A DNA stretch of 64,000 nucleotides from Trissonchulus latispiculum. Its lineage: Eukaryota; Nematoda; Enoplea; Enoplida; Ironidae. A program made the translations under genes and the position numbers. The stretch covers positions 19,434 through 83,433 of the forward strand of contig JASAND010015613.1 in assembly GCA_030248195.1 (NCBI GenBank), read 5' to 3'. The notes beneath the pieces were generated by a model. That model was given only the letters and a program-made list of their open reading frames with translations. It was not told where the DNA came from and ran no database searches. Position 1 is the stretch's first letter. The number at the start of each line of letters is the position of its first letter. Below are positions 23,925 to 35,044 of this stretch, one piece after another.

Positions 23925-24092
23925 ACACTTGGGCAAGTCCCTAACAATTTTAGACACTTGACTAAGTGTCTAGGCAGATAGTCAAACTTTGAGCAAACAT
24001 GTCCAGTTTGACTATCTCCCTAGGGACTTAGGCTCGGACTCAGTCTAGTCATTTGTTCAAGTGTCTAACGTGCCTGTAGACACTTGGTCAAA
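23925..24092. repeat. palindromic word mosaic (AGACACTTG)
   Basis: Dense forward and reverse copies of AGACACTTGG, TTTGACTA, AGTGTCTA and GGGACTTAG occur within about 170 bases directly after the foldback. The possible pairing partners are many and mutually exclusive. Confidence 0.65.
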
Positions 24093-24431
24093 CTGGCATA
24101 TAAGTGTTATGACTGTTAACTGTTTCATGTTTGATAGTTTTGTAATTAGAATGACGCAAAATAGTGCACTTTTTCCAAAATATAACTATCCAGTTTGAAT
24201 AATTCTTCAAATAAATATAAGGTACTGAGTCAAACTGTAATTGAAACATATGGTATGGTGCAAAAATAGCAGTATAATAGCATTACTACTTACAAATTTT
24301 CAATCAATTAAAAAATTTCATTACTTTTAATGTCAGCGTCAACGTATATAGTCATTTTTGGTCGTTGCTTTTAACCATATATCTATCGGTAATTGTGCAC
24401 TAACTTTCTGACTGCAGGCATTTCAATTCAG

Positions 24432-24458
24432 ATGCTGGCGACGAATCCTAAATATCAG
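24432..24458 (+). CDS. MRPL47: MRPL47 exon 2 (27-bp microexon)
   Basis: Acceptor TTTCAATTCAG and donor CAG|GTTCAG bound 27 bases encoding CWRRILNI between split Arg codons. An alternative acceptor (CTGACTGCAG) at 24417 would give a 41-bp exon whose frame is also open, but it would not be in phase with the proposed exon 1. The following intron (24459-24526) is only 68 bp. The Arg-rich peptide continues the presequence. Confidence 0.65.
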
Positions 24459-24526
24459 GTTCAGCGACCACGTTCCCATCCGTCATGTACAGTCAAGGAT
24501 TAGTAATTATCTAAGTGTTGTTTTAG

Positions 24527-24624
24527 GCTTAATCGACGGTACTTTCATGTCTCCCGAATGTGCAAGGACTTAATGGAATTCTTTGATAATCCAAAGCATT
24601 GGGGCGCTCAGGAGGTCAAGTGTG
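24527..24624 (+). CDS. MRPL47: MRPL47 exon 3 (start of mature uL29m)
   Basis: Acceptor GTTTTAG, donor G|GTAGGC. It encodes RRYFHVSRMCKDLMEFFDNP then KHWGAQEVKCG (model residues 26-58). The L.EFFD.P..WG..EVK.G block is the diagnostic N-terminal motif of animal MRPL47, just after the presequence cleavage region. The protein binds the mitochondrial large ribosomal subunit near the exit tunnel as the homologue of bacterial uL29. The donor is intact, but a hAT element is inserted from +12. Confidence 0.93.
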
Positions 24625-24635
24625 GTAGGCTGAAG

Positions 24636-25013
24636 CAGGGGCGGATCCAGGGGGGGCACCCCTCGTCGCGATTTCTCGAGAAATTAAGAAGAGAAAGAGA
24701 AAAAAGGGGAAAAAACCAAAAAAATTTCGCGCGCATTTTCTACTTTATTTATTACAACACATTTATTGCATTTATGAAGAAAAAGCTTGAAATATATACA
24801 TCCGATTTTTCGGAGAAAATTACCATTTTTGCCTAAAAATGCCAAGAATTTCAAAAAATTTTCTCAGTTCTTCATTATGAAAAGAATTAAAGATCCGAAG
24901 ACCGATTTTATTGCAAAAACAAAAAATTTCTTCAACTCCTTGGGGCTCCGCCCACCAGAGCCCCCGCTGAAAAATTTTACCGCCCCCGTCACCAAATCCT
25001 GGATCCGCCTGTG
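24636..25013. mobile_element. hAT MITE inserted beside the exon 3 donor
   Basis: The TIR is CAGGGGCGGATCCAGG / CCTGGATCCGCCTGTG. It has a perfect 8-bp target duplication, GGCTGAAG, at 24628-24635 and 25014-25021. The left copy overlaps donor positions +4 to +11 (GTAGGCTGAAG), so the donor sequence was kept. The element has no transposase and is built of poly-A/T words with GGGGGG ends. Confidence 0.95.
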
Positions 25014-25575
25014 GGCTGAAGATATTTGCCTTACAATTTTGTCAAACTTTCTTGAACTAAAGTAGTAATGGCCGGTAGTTTCGTTGGCTAATTAACGTAA
25101 CCAAGCACTATTTTCTACTTGTTGCCATAGCTATAATGTAGTAAATTGTAGTCGCTAACACCTTGGAACCTTGGGGACAGGGGTAGGAGGTACGGGAAAG
25201 GTCATAAAATCTCTATAATCCCAGACAGACTTTAGATAAATTATCATTACTTTGATAGATAGTAAACGGAAAAGTGCAAAGTTGCACAAAAATTGTTCGG
25301 AGGAAAGGTCGGCCTCCGTTAGTGTTGTGAAGTAGCCAGAGCTCTAGATTAATCGCACGTCTTTACTATGTATAAATTTAAAGCTCAGTGAAATTGCGCC
25401 AGAAATGTCACTCCGCTATGCAAGAAGTTTAGCATGATCAGTGTCTTAAGTTAGCATCTTTCGAGAAAAGCAGGCCATGAGCAAGGTTCGTAATATGCAG
25501 TAATGTTTGCTCAATAATATTATTACTTAGAGGATATTGAATACTGTGTAATGAGTATGTGTCATTTTTTTGCAG

Positions 25576-25636
25576 GAAGACACTGGAAAATTGAAGAACT
25601 TCGATCGAAAAGCAATCAAGATTTGCATGTATTATG
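25576..25636 (+). CDS. MRPL47: MRPL47 exon 4 (uL29 helix 1)
   Basis: Acceptor TTTTTTTGCAG, donor TG|GTTAGT. The 61 bases complete Gly58 and encode RHWKIEELRSKSNQDLHVL, splitting Trp78. EELR.KSN.DLH.LWY is the conserved start of the uL29 two-helix hairpin in mitochondrial homologues. The phase matches exons 3 and 5 exactly. Confidence 0.95.
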
Positions 25637-25971
25637 GTTAGTTCTGCCCTGTAGGAAAACGGTCTGCACTATATATAATTTATGCGTATTACCTAAATAG
25701 TATTTGTTGTATTTCCATAACTGCTAATGTTACAAACTTCCTAATGTTATTGCATTTCAGTATATACACATAAACTCATTTTTCTCGGTTTTGAAAGCGA
25801 GGTGGGGAACGTTTGAAACGTGGGTGTAAGCCAAAACCATAAATATATAACTAATTAGCATTTTAAGGTACGAATGCAAAGAATCGCTAAGCCCATGAAT
25901 TAGCTAAAACCTAAAACTAAAGCTGAAGCGAAAACCTAACCTAACCTCCCCAGTGAGGTGGGAATCCAGAC
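25637..25971 (+). other. start of MRPL47 intron 4
   Basis: AT-rich intron sequence with nothing recognised. Intron 4 runs to 50959 (25.3 kb) and holds most of the mobile elements listed below. Confidence 0.6.
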
Positions 25972-26230
25972 TAGTAGGCATTTTTATTAATTTTGGGGGG
26001 AGAGGGAGATTTTTTGCTTACTTCGCATGGAGAGATGTAAAAAGTTTGCAAAATGCCTGGATTCGGGCTAAAATAGACATTTTTACGAAAACTTTGAGAA
26101 GCTAACTTTTTGAAGATTTGCCTATTTATGGTAAAAATTTGGACGCCTAAAGAAACTCCCGCGAGGGGAAAGCACAAATCTCGGGTGGGAGCGATTTCCG
26201 GCGGCGGATGTGTCTGTTTTGTTAGGGGAG
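25972..26230. mobile_element. degraded G/C-run MITE
   Basis: TTTTGGGGGGAGAGGG, TGCCTGGATTCGGGCTAAAATAG and GCACAAATCTCGGGTGGGAGCGATTTC match the interior order of 54085-54456. No clean termini are seen. Confidence 0.4.
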
Positions 26231-26305
26231 ACTCCGCCCTCTCCTGTAGAAATATCCTGATACCATGTTTTGCAGTAACTTCCTTACTTTGAAAGTTTTT
26301 AAAGA

Positions 26306-26460
26306 GGGCGCGATAGCGCCCCCCCCCCCAAATAATATGGGTGTAAAAGGCGCTGTGCCCCCCTTAGAGACCCGTTCGAGAACCGTGCAAGCTAAATACT
26401 CAACGAAACTAGACAAATTTGGTTTCGTTGGAATCAGCACGACGAGTACAAGTACAGCAT
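26306..26460 (+). mobile_element. terminal-hairpin element, copy 2 (fragment)
   Basis: GGGCGC-GATA-GCGCCC is followed by a C-run and ATAATATGGGTGTAAAAGGC. It then matches 112-225 (GAGACCCGT, GCTAAATACTCAAC, GACGAGTAC). The hairpin arms differ from copy 1 but still pair. The rest, to about 26640, is a unique open stretch without a recognised product. Confidence 0.6.
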
Positions 26461-26862
26461 TGGTTCTCTCCTGTTTCGGGCTTGGGCTTTGCCTTGGTTT
26501 ACTTAATTTTACTATAATTCTTGTATCATGTTTATATAGAATTATGTCAATTAATTTTCACTATTTTGAGGCGACCGGCGGCGAAACTCATTTTACACTG
26601 TGCACAATGATACTGTATGTCACAGCTGTATAGTCGTACATGTCAATGGTTACTCTCTACATTTGCTTTGCTCTTTTGTGTTAATTAGCAAATTTTGGGG
26701 GGAATTTGTCAAAGTAATTAAAAAACTGAATTCCACACTCCTTCACTGATGAGCCGCGGGTGTGAGAATTGAATCTGGTAGAGGTCGCATCCACTACTAA
26801 CATAGGAATTTTGATGTTTTTCACGTCTACAGTTGGATAGTTTATGAATTAGCACGAGGGTG

Positions 26863-27772
26863 TCATAGGGGTCGCGGCAGCGACCCCTATAATATGTGTG
26901 AAAAGTGGCTGGAGACAGTGTAAAATAAGCTGCGCAGAAGCTGCGCAAAATCCTGCGCAGAAGCTGCGCAAAATCCTGCGCAGGTCCTGCGCAGATTTCA
27001 TGCGCAAATTGTAGAGCACATCGAGTTTAGTATATCTGTGAAGTTTCAACCCCGTATCGCTTACCGTTAAAAAGTTGCGCCCCGGACCGGTTATGGCGGC
27101 GATGTTTTTTTTCCGGGTTCTCCTATTTGATGGTTGTACTGTATATACATAATGTTCGCCGCTTTCACGTGAACTGCAGCGGCGGGCCAACCTAAAGGGC
27201 TATAGGGTCTAGTAGTACCCTCTAAAGAATTTAAGAATCACAACTTTTTTTGCGCCGCAGCTGCGCCACAGCGCCGCAGTGGCACCGCAAAGTCGGCTCA
27301 TAGCGAAAAGTGACCATTTTTGTGGTCGTCGCTCAGGTCGAACGTTACGAGCTGGAGCTGATTTCTTTTTATATTCAGAAATTACATATATTGAACTAAC
27401 TAACGGTCCAGGTTGCTTTTCTCAATCACTTCCTAGCTACCACAGTGACCCGTCAAAAATGGCGAAAATTCGAAAAATGAAAAATCAATTTCTCGCTATC
27501 TATTCAACTTTAAAAGCTCAGACCTCCCATACAATGGTTTTCTGGCACGGAGAATCGATTCCCGCAGTCTGTTTTACCTTTAGACTTACCCATCTTGCTG
27601 GGCTGATTCCATTTTGCCGTCGGGAGGGTCAAGTCGGAAACCGCTTCGTGGAGGTCCATGGTAGGCTCTACCTGGCCTGTCAAAACTTTGTCTATAGGGG
27701 TTTTCTGGTGTGCCCAGCTCATTCCCGGTATCCGTTTTGCCGTCCGACGTGCCTATATTGCTGGGTGCTTGA
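26863..27772 (+). mobile_element. composite element E2a, left half
   Basis: Same order as E1: hairpin (ATAGGGGTCGC-GGCA-GCGACCCCTAT), TGCGCAG words, GCGCCGCAG words, the unique block and one monomer. It breaks off at about 27772, where the sequence switches to the inverted right part of another copy. Confidence 0.8.
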
Positions 27773-27774
27773 CG

Positions 27775-28751
27775 CCTATGTATATGTCCTTTACATTTCG
27801 GTTGAAGTAAAGACTTCTTTAAAGTTTCTTGGCACAGCAAGTTTGGGTGGGTGCCTCCATGACAAAAGTTGTTCTGTTCGCTTACGGCTTTCGTTTGATA
27901 CCAAATTTGACCACCTTTGAAAACTATTTTAGACCCAAAATCGACTAAGTCCCCACCCCACCCCACCACAGCACTCTACAGCCACTTTGGGAATGCAGTT
28001 CTATGACAAAAGTTGCTCATCCCACTCAGGGCTTTCATTTGATATCAAATTTGACCACTTTTGAGAAATTTTATTTTTGACCCAAAATCGCCTAAGTCCC
28101 TACCCCACCACAGCACTCTACAGCCACTTTGGGAATGCAGTTCTATGACAAAAGTTGCTCATCCCACTCAGGGCTTTCATTTGATATCAAATTTGACCAC
28201 TTTTGAGAAATTTTATTTTTGACCCAAAATCGCCTAAGTCCCTACCCCACCACAGCACTCTACAGCCACTTTGGGTATGCAGTTCTATGACAAAAGTTGC
28301 TCAGCTCACTCAGGGCTTTCATTTGATACCAAATTTGACCACTTTTGAAAAATTTTATTTTCGACCCAAAATCGCCAGGTCCTCACCCCACCCCACCCCA
28401 CCACAACACTCTACAGCCACTTTGGGTGCGCAGTTCTATGACAAAAGTTGCTCAGCTCACTTAGGGCTTTCATTTGATACCACATTTGACCACTATTGAA
28501 AAATTTTATTTTCGACCACTTGACCCCCCACCCGACTGGCCCTTCAAACGGTAAACTGGAATCAGCCCAGCAAAATGGATAGGTCTGAAGGCCAAACGGA
28601 TACCTGGAATGAGCTGGGCGCACCAGAAAACCCCTATAGACAAAGTTTTGGGGGGCCAGGTAAAGCCTACTATGGACCTCCAGGAAGCGGTTTCCGACTT
28701 GACCTTCCCGACGGTAAAGTGGAACCAGCCCAGCGAGATGGGTGGGTCAAA
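27775..28751 (-). mobile_element. composite element E2b, inverted, with 147-bp satellite
   Basis: It is an inverted copy running from the distal unique part (27775-27880) through 147-bp satellite units (27900-28510) into monomers (28520-28750). The monomers then run straight into LINE coding sequence at 28752 in one open frame. Confidence 0.75.
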
Positions 28752-29217
28752 CAGCGACGTCTGGAATTGGAAAAATTCCTTTTTGATAGCCAGGAACGGG
28801 GCACAACAATTGACGTCGTGCTTCTCCAGGAAACTAGGCTCCAAGAATCTCACAGCTTCTCACTACCGGGTTACTCGATCGTCCGGAAGGACCGGACCCG
28901 CGGCAGACGAATCAATCAGGATGGTCCACCTACAGGCGGTGGACTCGTCACAGCAATCAAACAGGGCCTTACTTACTCTGTTGACCCTGGACCATGGGTG
29001 GACAGCCAAGATGATGTCACGGAAGTTCTTGTTTGTTCCATTCATCTCAAAACTCCTGGCAGCAGGAAACCTACAGTCTATCGGATAGCTAACGTTTATG
29101 TTCCTCCCATACGGCAAGCAGCGGATGATGATAGAACGCTAACATTTGATCCGTCCAAGCTACCATCCGGCAATGATACTATAGTTGGAGGGGACTTCAA
29201 CGCACACTCTGCCATGT
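28575..29217 (+). pseudogene. LINE apurinic-type endonuclease fragment
   Basis: An open frame starts in the 163-bp monomer and from 28752 encodes an exonuclease-endonuclease-phosphatase domain of a non-LTR retrotransposon. It contains LELEKFL, DVVLLQETRLQ (catalytic Glu, about residue 86), GGGLVTAIKQGL, IANVYVPP and VGGDFNAHSAMW (Asp/Asn, about 205-211). The N-terminal WN.NG strand is replaced by monomer sequence (DGWVKQRR), and the C-terminal His motif is lost where repeat E2c starts at 29218. It therefore cannot be an active enzyme. No reverse transcriptase follows. Confidence 0.85.
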
Positions 29218-30260
29218 GGCGGCGATGTTTTTTTCCGGTTTCTCCTATTTGATGGTTGTATTGTACATAATGTTCGCCGCTTTCACGTGAACTGCAGCGG
29301 TGGGCCAACCTAAAGGGCTATAGGGTCTAGTAGTACCCTCTAAAGAATTTAAGAATCACAACTTTTTTGCGCCGCAGCTGCGCCACAGCGCCGCAGTGGC
29401 GCCGCAAAGTCGGCTCATAGCGAAAAGTGACCATTTTTGTGGTCGTCGATCAGGTCGAACGTTAGGAGCTGGAGCTGATTTCTTTTTATATTCAGAAATT
29501 ACATATATTGAACTAACTAACGGTCCAGGTTGCTTTTCTCAATCACTTCCTAGCTACCACAGTGACCCGTCAAAAATGGCGAAAATTCGAAAAATGAAAA
29601 ATCAATTTCTCGCTATCTATTCAACTTTAAAAGCTCAGACCTCCCATACAATGGTTTTCTGGCACGGAGAATCGATTCCCGCAGTCTGTTTTACCGTTAG
29701 ACTTACCCATCTTGCTGGGCTGATTCCATTTTGCCGTCGGGAGGGTCAAGTCGGAAACCGCTTCGTGGAGGTCCATGGTAGGCTCTACCTGGCCTGTCAA
29801 AACTTTGTCTATAGGAGTTTTCTGGTGTGCCCAGCTCATTCCCGGTATCCGTTTTGCCGTCCGACGTGCCTATATTGCTGGGCTGTTTCCAGTTTGCCGT
29901 TTGAAGGGCCAGTCGGGTTTGTCGTCAAGTGGTCAAAAATAAAATATTTCAAAAGTGGTCAAATTTGGTATCAAATGAAAGCCCTGAGTGAGATGAGCAA
30001 CTTTTGTCATAGAACTGCATACCCAAAGTGGCTGTAGAGTGCTGTGGTGGGGTGGGTGGGGTGGGGACTTAGGCGATTTTAGGTCAAAAATGGAATTTTT
30101 TAAAAGTGGTCAAATTTGTGTCAAATGAAAGTCCTAAACGAACGGAACAACTTTTTTTATGGAGCCACCCACCCAAACTTGCTGTGCCAAATAACGTCAC
30201 GTGCCTGTGAAACTTTTGTCTTTACTTCTTCAACCGAAATGTAAAGGATATAATACGTAT
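29218..30260 (+). mobile_element. composite element E2c
   Basis: It starts inside the E-type unique block at GGCGGCGATGTTTTTTTCC, without the hairpin end. GCGCCGCAG words, one monomer (29700-29900) and two satellite-like units (29930-30180) follow, with a right part shared in reverse with 27775-27880. It is more than 95% alike by eye to 27090-27760. Confidence 0.8.
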
Positions 30261-30272
30261 AGACACAGCCAA

Positions 30273-30610
30273 CCAGGGGCGTATCCAGGATTTTGAAAAT
30301 TGGTTTGACTTGACCAAATTTTTGTTGTTGTCACGAAACGAACTTAGTTGGAGGCGTTGAAGGGGGTACCCGCAGGGTTATTAGTTTCACGATTCGCGCC
30401 AGGAAACATATTGAAAGAAACACGTATGAATCAAGTCGGGGCGGAGCCCCCCAGAAGTTGGAGAACATTTTTAGACCCCCCTAGGAATTAATCTAGAGCA
30501 CTTCAACCATTAATTTGTGTAATAATATAGAATCCGAAGAGGTAAGCGGGGGTCTGAGGGGCGGCAGCCCCCCAGAAGAAGCCAGACCCCAACTACGGGG
30601 TCCCATAAAC
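30273..30610. mobile_element. hAT-like left end and degraded body
   Basis: CAGGGGCGTATCCAGGATTTT is close to the left end at 24636. The body has GGGGCGGAGCCCCCCAGAAG and GGGCGGCAGCCCCCCAGAAG repeats. No matching right end or target duplication was found before the foldback at 30613. Confidence 0.4.
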
Positions 30611-30612
30611 TA

Positions 30613-31064
30613 AAAGGAGGACAAGTAGGAAAAATGCTCCTTGCTGTCGAATGAAAAAGTTAATATGAGCTATGATGGCCAACATATGTCAAGGACAAGA
30701 TTTAGTTAATTTTAATAACTTTAATTTTATTTTAATGCTGTTAATTTTTTGTGCACACAGAGTTTCCGTTCTCTAATTTCGCAGTAAGCCGTGTAAGCTG
30801 TAGGAGGCTCAAGTATGCAGATAAGAAAAGAAAATTAGGAGCTGCATATTTTCCACGAAATGTGGCGTTGAATGAGCGTCAATATGAGCCCAAGAGAAAC
30901 GTAGCGGCTTATATTAGCCTTTTATATACATCTTGTCCTGTACTTATTTAGATGCTGGCTCATATTAAACATTTTAAATCTTGTCCTTGACATATTTAAA
31001 TGTTGGCCATCATAGCTCATATTAACTTTTTCATGCGACTACAAGGAGCATTTTTCCTAATTGT
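30613..31064. mobile_element. foldback element, family B
   Basis: Inverted arms of about 95 bp start AGGAAAAATGCTCCTTG and contain AGTTAATATGAGCTATGATGGCC and, further in, CAAGGACAAGATTTA. The AAAAATGCTCC ends link it to family A. The middle has a short frame without recognisable function. Confidence 0.8.
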
Positions 31065-31078
31065 ATATATATATATAT

Positions 31079-32319
31079 ACTAGTGGGAAAAATGCCCTAG
31101 ACGGGCATGCAGTGGCTAGAATAGGGAAAGAAGGAAGGGCGGAAAAATGCCAATATGAATCACAGTCGGCGCTGAAAATGGTAGAAACTAGACTCAGCGC
31201 CGAATAGGGAATGCAGTCGGCGCTGAAAATGAAAGAAACTAGATACAGCGCCGAACAGGGAATGCAGTCGGCGCTGAAAATGATAGAAACTAGATTTAGC
31301 GCCAAATAGGGAAAGCAGTCCGGTAGCGTGGAACAGGCAATTCCTCCGTCCATCCTATTCGCGTGAACTGCTCTGGAATGCTGCGGAACGTGCTTCCTGA
31401 GATTTTCCCATTACTATTGCGTGCAGGAGAACAAAACCTACTTAGCAGAAATGAGTCTCATATATATATCTAGTCTGAATGAATGACTGCTAATCTTGAT
31501 ACTGCTATGTCTAAAAATTCTTTGATAAGTCTTAACATGTCGGTTACTAGTAATGTCGTTCAAATCTGCTATAGTTAACTTGCTTCAGTCGTAGAATCCT
31601 TTTTCGCAGTTTTCGGGATAAACAGTACAGTATAAACGCGAGTACATATGTGTGTTACTGCTGGAAACGAACTGTAAGGAATATTTGTTTATACAAATTA
31701 TTACGTTCTGAAGTGTATTCAAAAACAGCTTGATGAGAATTGTGCACAGTGTTCATAAACCTTTTTGGATAAGGCGATATTACTTCATCAAGAAATTTAA
31801 ACAATAACAGAACTTAAATTTATCGTAATTTTTTCGTCGCAAATAAGGCTACAGGTGTTAACTACAGAACCTGAAAAGTTGTATATGTTCAGTGCAGTTA
31901 TGCAGTTAGTTATGCAGCCGATTTGCTACTCAAAGTCTGAATAGATGCAAAATTTATCCTTCGGATCTAGCTGTCGCAGTTCACGCGAATAGGATGGACG
32001 CAGGAATTGCCTGTTCCACGCTACCGGACTGCTTTCCCTATTTGGCGCTAAATCTACTTTCTATCATTTTCAGCGCCGACTGCATTCCCTATTCGGCGCT
32101 GTATCTAGTTTCTATAATTTTCAGCGCCGACTGCATTCCCTATTCGGCGCTGAATCTAGTTTCTATCATTTTTAGCGCCGACTGCATTCCCTATTCGGCG
32201 CTGAGTCTAGTTTCTAAAATTTTCAGCGCCGACTGTGATTCATATTGGCATTTTTCCGCCCTTCCTTCTTTCCCTATTCTAGCCACTGCATGCCCGTCTA
32301 GGGCATTTTTCCCACTAGT
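31079..32319. mobile_element. foldback element, family C, with 51-bp repeats in its arms
   Basis: The ends are ACTAGTGGGAAAAATGCCC and its inverse. The subterminal hairpin is ATGCCC-TAGAC-GGGCAT, then CTAGAATAGGG. Each arm carries 51-bp tandem units bounded by CGGCGCTGA...TCAGCGCCG, so each unit is itself a hairpin: three in the left arm (from about 31166) and four in the right (about 32030-32235). Since 51 is 17 codons, the units translate as 17-residue repeats, which I take as incidental. The middle (31380-31980) is plain AT-rich sequence. Confidence 0.85.
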
Positions 32320-33249
32320 TTCTTGCATTTTTCCGCTTTAGCGTTCATCAGTACAACTATAGAAAGGATCGATTCTCAGATTAAAATAAATTCCTACAAC
32401 GAATGTACTGTTTCCTTCATCAAGACAGAGGTAGTTAACTATCAATCAATGATAACTTAATCTAGCAGAAAACTCACGCAGCAAAATTATTCTACACTAA
32501 AGCAGAGCCGAACAAAAACAAATTTTAATTGAAGAAAAAACCAGCACACCAGAGCAAACAAAACACAAGCATTATATATGAACAAATTCAGTTGCGCAAA
32601 CAAAATGTAGCCAGAAACACTAAAATTATATAGGTTTATTATAAAAAAACGTAGGTACAGTACAGTATTAAACTCAGGTAACATTGGGAAAGTAAAAATT
32701 AAACAAAACAGAGATCAGGAACGAGATTACCGGTCCTCACAAAATAAGGCATGACTAATAAAGTGAATCCTGAACACTGTTTAACTTCAAGTTAAACTTG
32801 AAAACATACTTTTAACAACGTGAACAATAAAAATAAAACTTATAAGTAAGCACCGACAAACGGAACACGAATCTTCATAAACTTAGGCTTAAACAATATT
32901 GACTCCACAATCATGTAAAAAATCAATTTTTTTCTTTCAAAACAAGTTCGCAGCTTAAAAAGAAACTTCAAAAGAACTAAAGTAAACGGATTTGGAATTT
33001 AAAACCACTCCTGAAATGCACAGCATCCTCACAACAACGATCAACAAACTAAACCACTTTCATAGTATATACTAAAAAATCTGTCCAAGCCAATCCGCAA
33101 AAATCTGACAAGTTGTATCCTCCACTGCACTGTTCGTCCATAACCAAATCCCAAACCAGGTCAATCGACCGGATCCAATCTGTTCAACACAGTCGAAAAC
33201 TAAAACAAAAAAACGAAAACGAAAAACGAAAACGAAAAGCGAAAACTTT
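32320..33249. other. AT-rich intron stretch
   Basis: Nothing recognised. AAACGAAAACG words lie near 33205-33245, just before the satellite. Confidence 0.5.
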
Positions 33250-34110
33250 GGAGGGGTCTTCCAATGACAAAAAATGTTCGCCTCACCAAGGGCTTTCATT
33301 TGATACCAAAGTTGGAAATTTTTTAAAAAATCGATTTTTGACCAGTCCTGAGCCTGGTCAGGGCGCCACAGCCCGCTGGGTCCATTTTGGAGGGGTCCTC
33401 CAATGACAAAAAATGTTTGCCTCACCAAGGGCTTTCATTTGATACCAAAGTTGGAAATTGTCTGAAAATCCGATTTTTGATCAGTCCGGACCCTGGTCAC
33501 GGCGCCACAGGCCGCTGGGTCCACTTTGGAAGGGTCTTCCAGTGATAAAAAATGTTCGCCTCACCAAAGGCTTTCATTTGATACCAAAGTTGGAAACTTT
33601 TTAAAAAATCGATTTTTGACCAGTCCGGACCCTGGTCAGGGCGCCACAGGCCGCTGGGTCCACTTTGGAGGGGTCCTCCAATGACAAAAAATGTTCGCCT
33701 CACCAATGGCTTTCATTTGATACCAAACTTGGCCACTTTTGGAAAAATCGATTTTTGGCCATTTTGGATCGGTCCGGACCCTGGTCAGGGCGCCACAGGC
33801 CGGCGGGTCCACTTTGGAGGGGTCCTCCAATGACAAAAAATGTTCGCCTCACCAAGGCCTTTCATTTGATACCAAACTTGGCCACTTTTGGAAAAATCGA
33901 TTTTTGGCCATTTTGGACCGGTCCGGACCCTGGTCAGGGCGCCACAGGCCGGTGGGTCCACTTTGGAGGGGTCCTCCAATGACAAAAAATGTTCGCCTCA
34001 CCAAGGGCTTTCATTTGATACCAAACTTGGCCACTTTTGGAAAAATCGATTTTTGGCCATTTTGGGCCCGGTCCCCGTTCCGGACCCCTGGCCAGGGCGC
34101 CACAGGGGTC
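33250..34110. repeat. 149-bp satellite array, subfamily 2
   Basis: About six units share TTCGCCTCACCAAGG, GGCTTTCATTTGATACC and CTGGTCAGGGCGCCACAG. The later units are 149 bp apart. The core ACAAAA.GTTCGCC...GGCTTTCATTTGATACCAAACTTGGCCACTTTTG is shared with the arrays at 3.0 kb and 46.6 kb. The overlapping 60-145 codon frames on both strands are satellite translations. Confidence 0.88.
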
Positions 34111-34964
34111 CGGGCGAAACCTACTATAGTCTATGCTGTAGTGCCCCCGCACCCCACCCCAAATCCCAAATAAGAAAGACCTGCTCACTGTGGATCTTTC
34201 TGTATAAGAGGCTAAAGTTGGAGTTGCGACACGGTTGGGCCCAGCACCATCAGGGTGCCCCCCAGCCACATGGATAGGTCCTACAGCGAAACTAATGGGC
34301 CTTTTAGATTCACCATATAGGGGTTCCTATTCGAATACAAAACCTCAGCCCAGCAGCTCTTGTGTGTAGGGCTCCACAGTCCGTAGGCCCAGACCCCCCC
34401 TTTTACACACTAACTTTCGACCCCTGGCCAGCAAGCCACAGGAGCCAGATTCGAAATTCATATGCTTTGGCCCCATTAGGCCCATGGGGTAATACTCCAC
34501 AGCCAACCCCAGCCAAATTGTCCCAGCCAAACAAAAGTTTACTTGAACAGAAGATTTGACCATTTTGGAAAAAAATTCCGAAAAAATAGAAATCCTGCTA
34601 TGTACACAGACCTATGGGGAGGCCCTACCTACTCCATACTCATTTCCCCAGAAATGGGGAAAAAGTTGTTCAAAAAAACCCCATATGGTATAGGAAATCT
34701 AAGAGCTCCGACCTCTAGGGTGGGGGCGAAAAAAAAGTGAGAGAAAGTCGTGCACTGAAAAATTCAATCTGCCATATCTCAAAAACGGCTCGGCCGATTT
34801 TGCTCAAATTTGCAGAGCATGGACCCCTCGTGAAGGGCTTTCTACTGGTACAATATCAAGGCTCTAGCTCAACTCCTCCGCCGGCACCAGGGGAAACTAT
34901 GTTCCAACACTGCGCAATACGCCTTTTTTTCCTATTCTAGGTAGTGCGCTGACGCGCACTACCT
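34111..34964. mobile_element. hairpin-ended composite element distal to the satellite
   Basis: A unique block (34111-34450) recurs inverted at about 59277-59590, and another (34750-34964) recurs inverted at about 57282-57480. The end is a perfect hairpin, AGGTAGTGCGC-TGAC-GCGCACTACCT, at 34939-34964. With the preceding satellite it forms a third element of satellite-plus-terminal-hairpin type. Confidence 0.65.
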
Positions 34965-35044
34965 GATATACGTATATACTTATACAGTTATATACATTAT
35001 GGCTGCCATGTATATGCCTTGAATTGTGTATATACGACACAATA

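Noticed and set aside
31057..31353. 17-residue repeat protein (SADCIPYSALSLVS-like), also at 31994-32341
   Set aside because: It comes from 51-bp hairpin units in foldback arms and is mirrored on both strands; length divisibility by 3 is probably chance.
32317..32352. Hammerhead-like core CTGATGA-ACGC-TAAA-GCGG-AAAA on the minus strand
   Set aside because: Stem II looks plausible, but no stem I/III partners or cleavage-site trinucleotide are present downstream.
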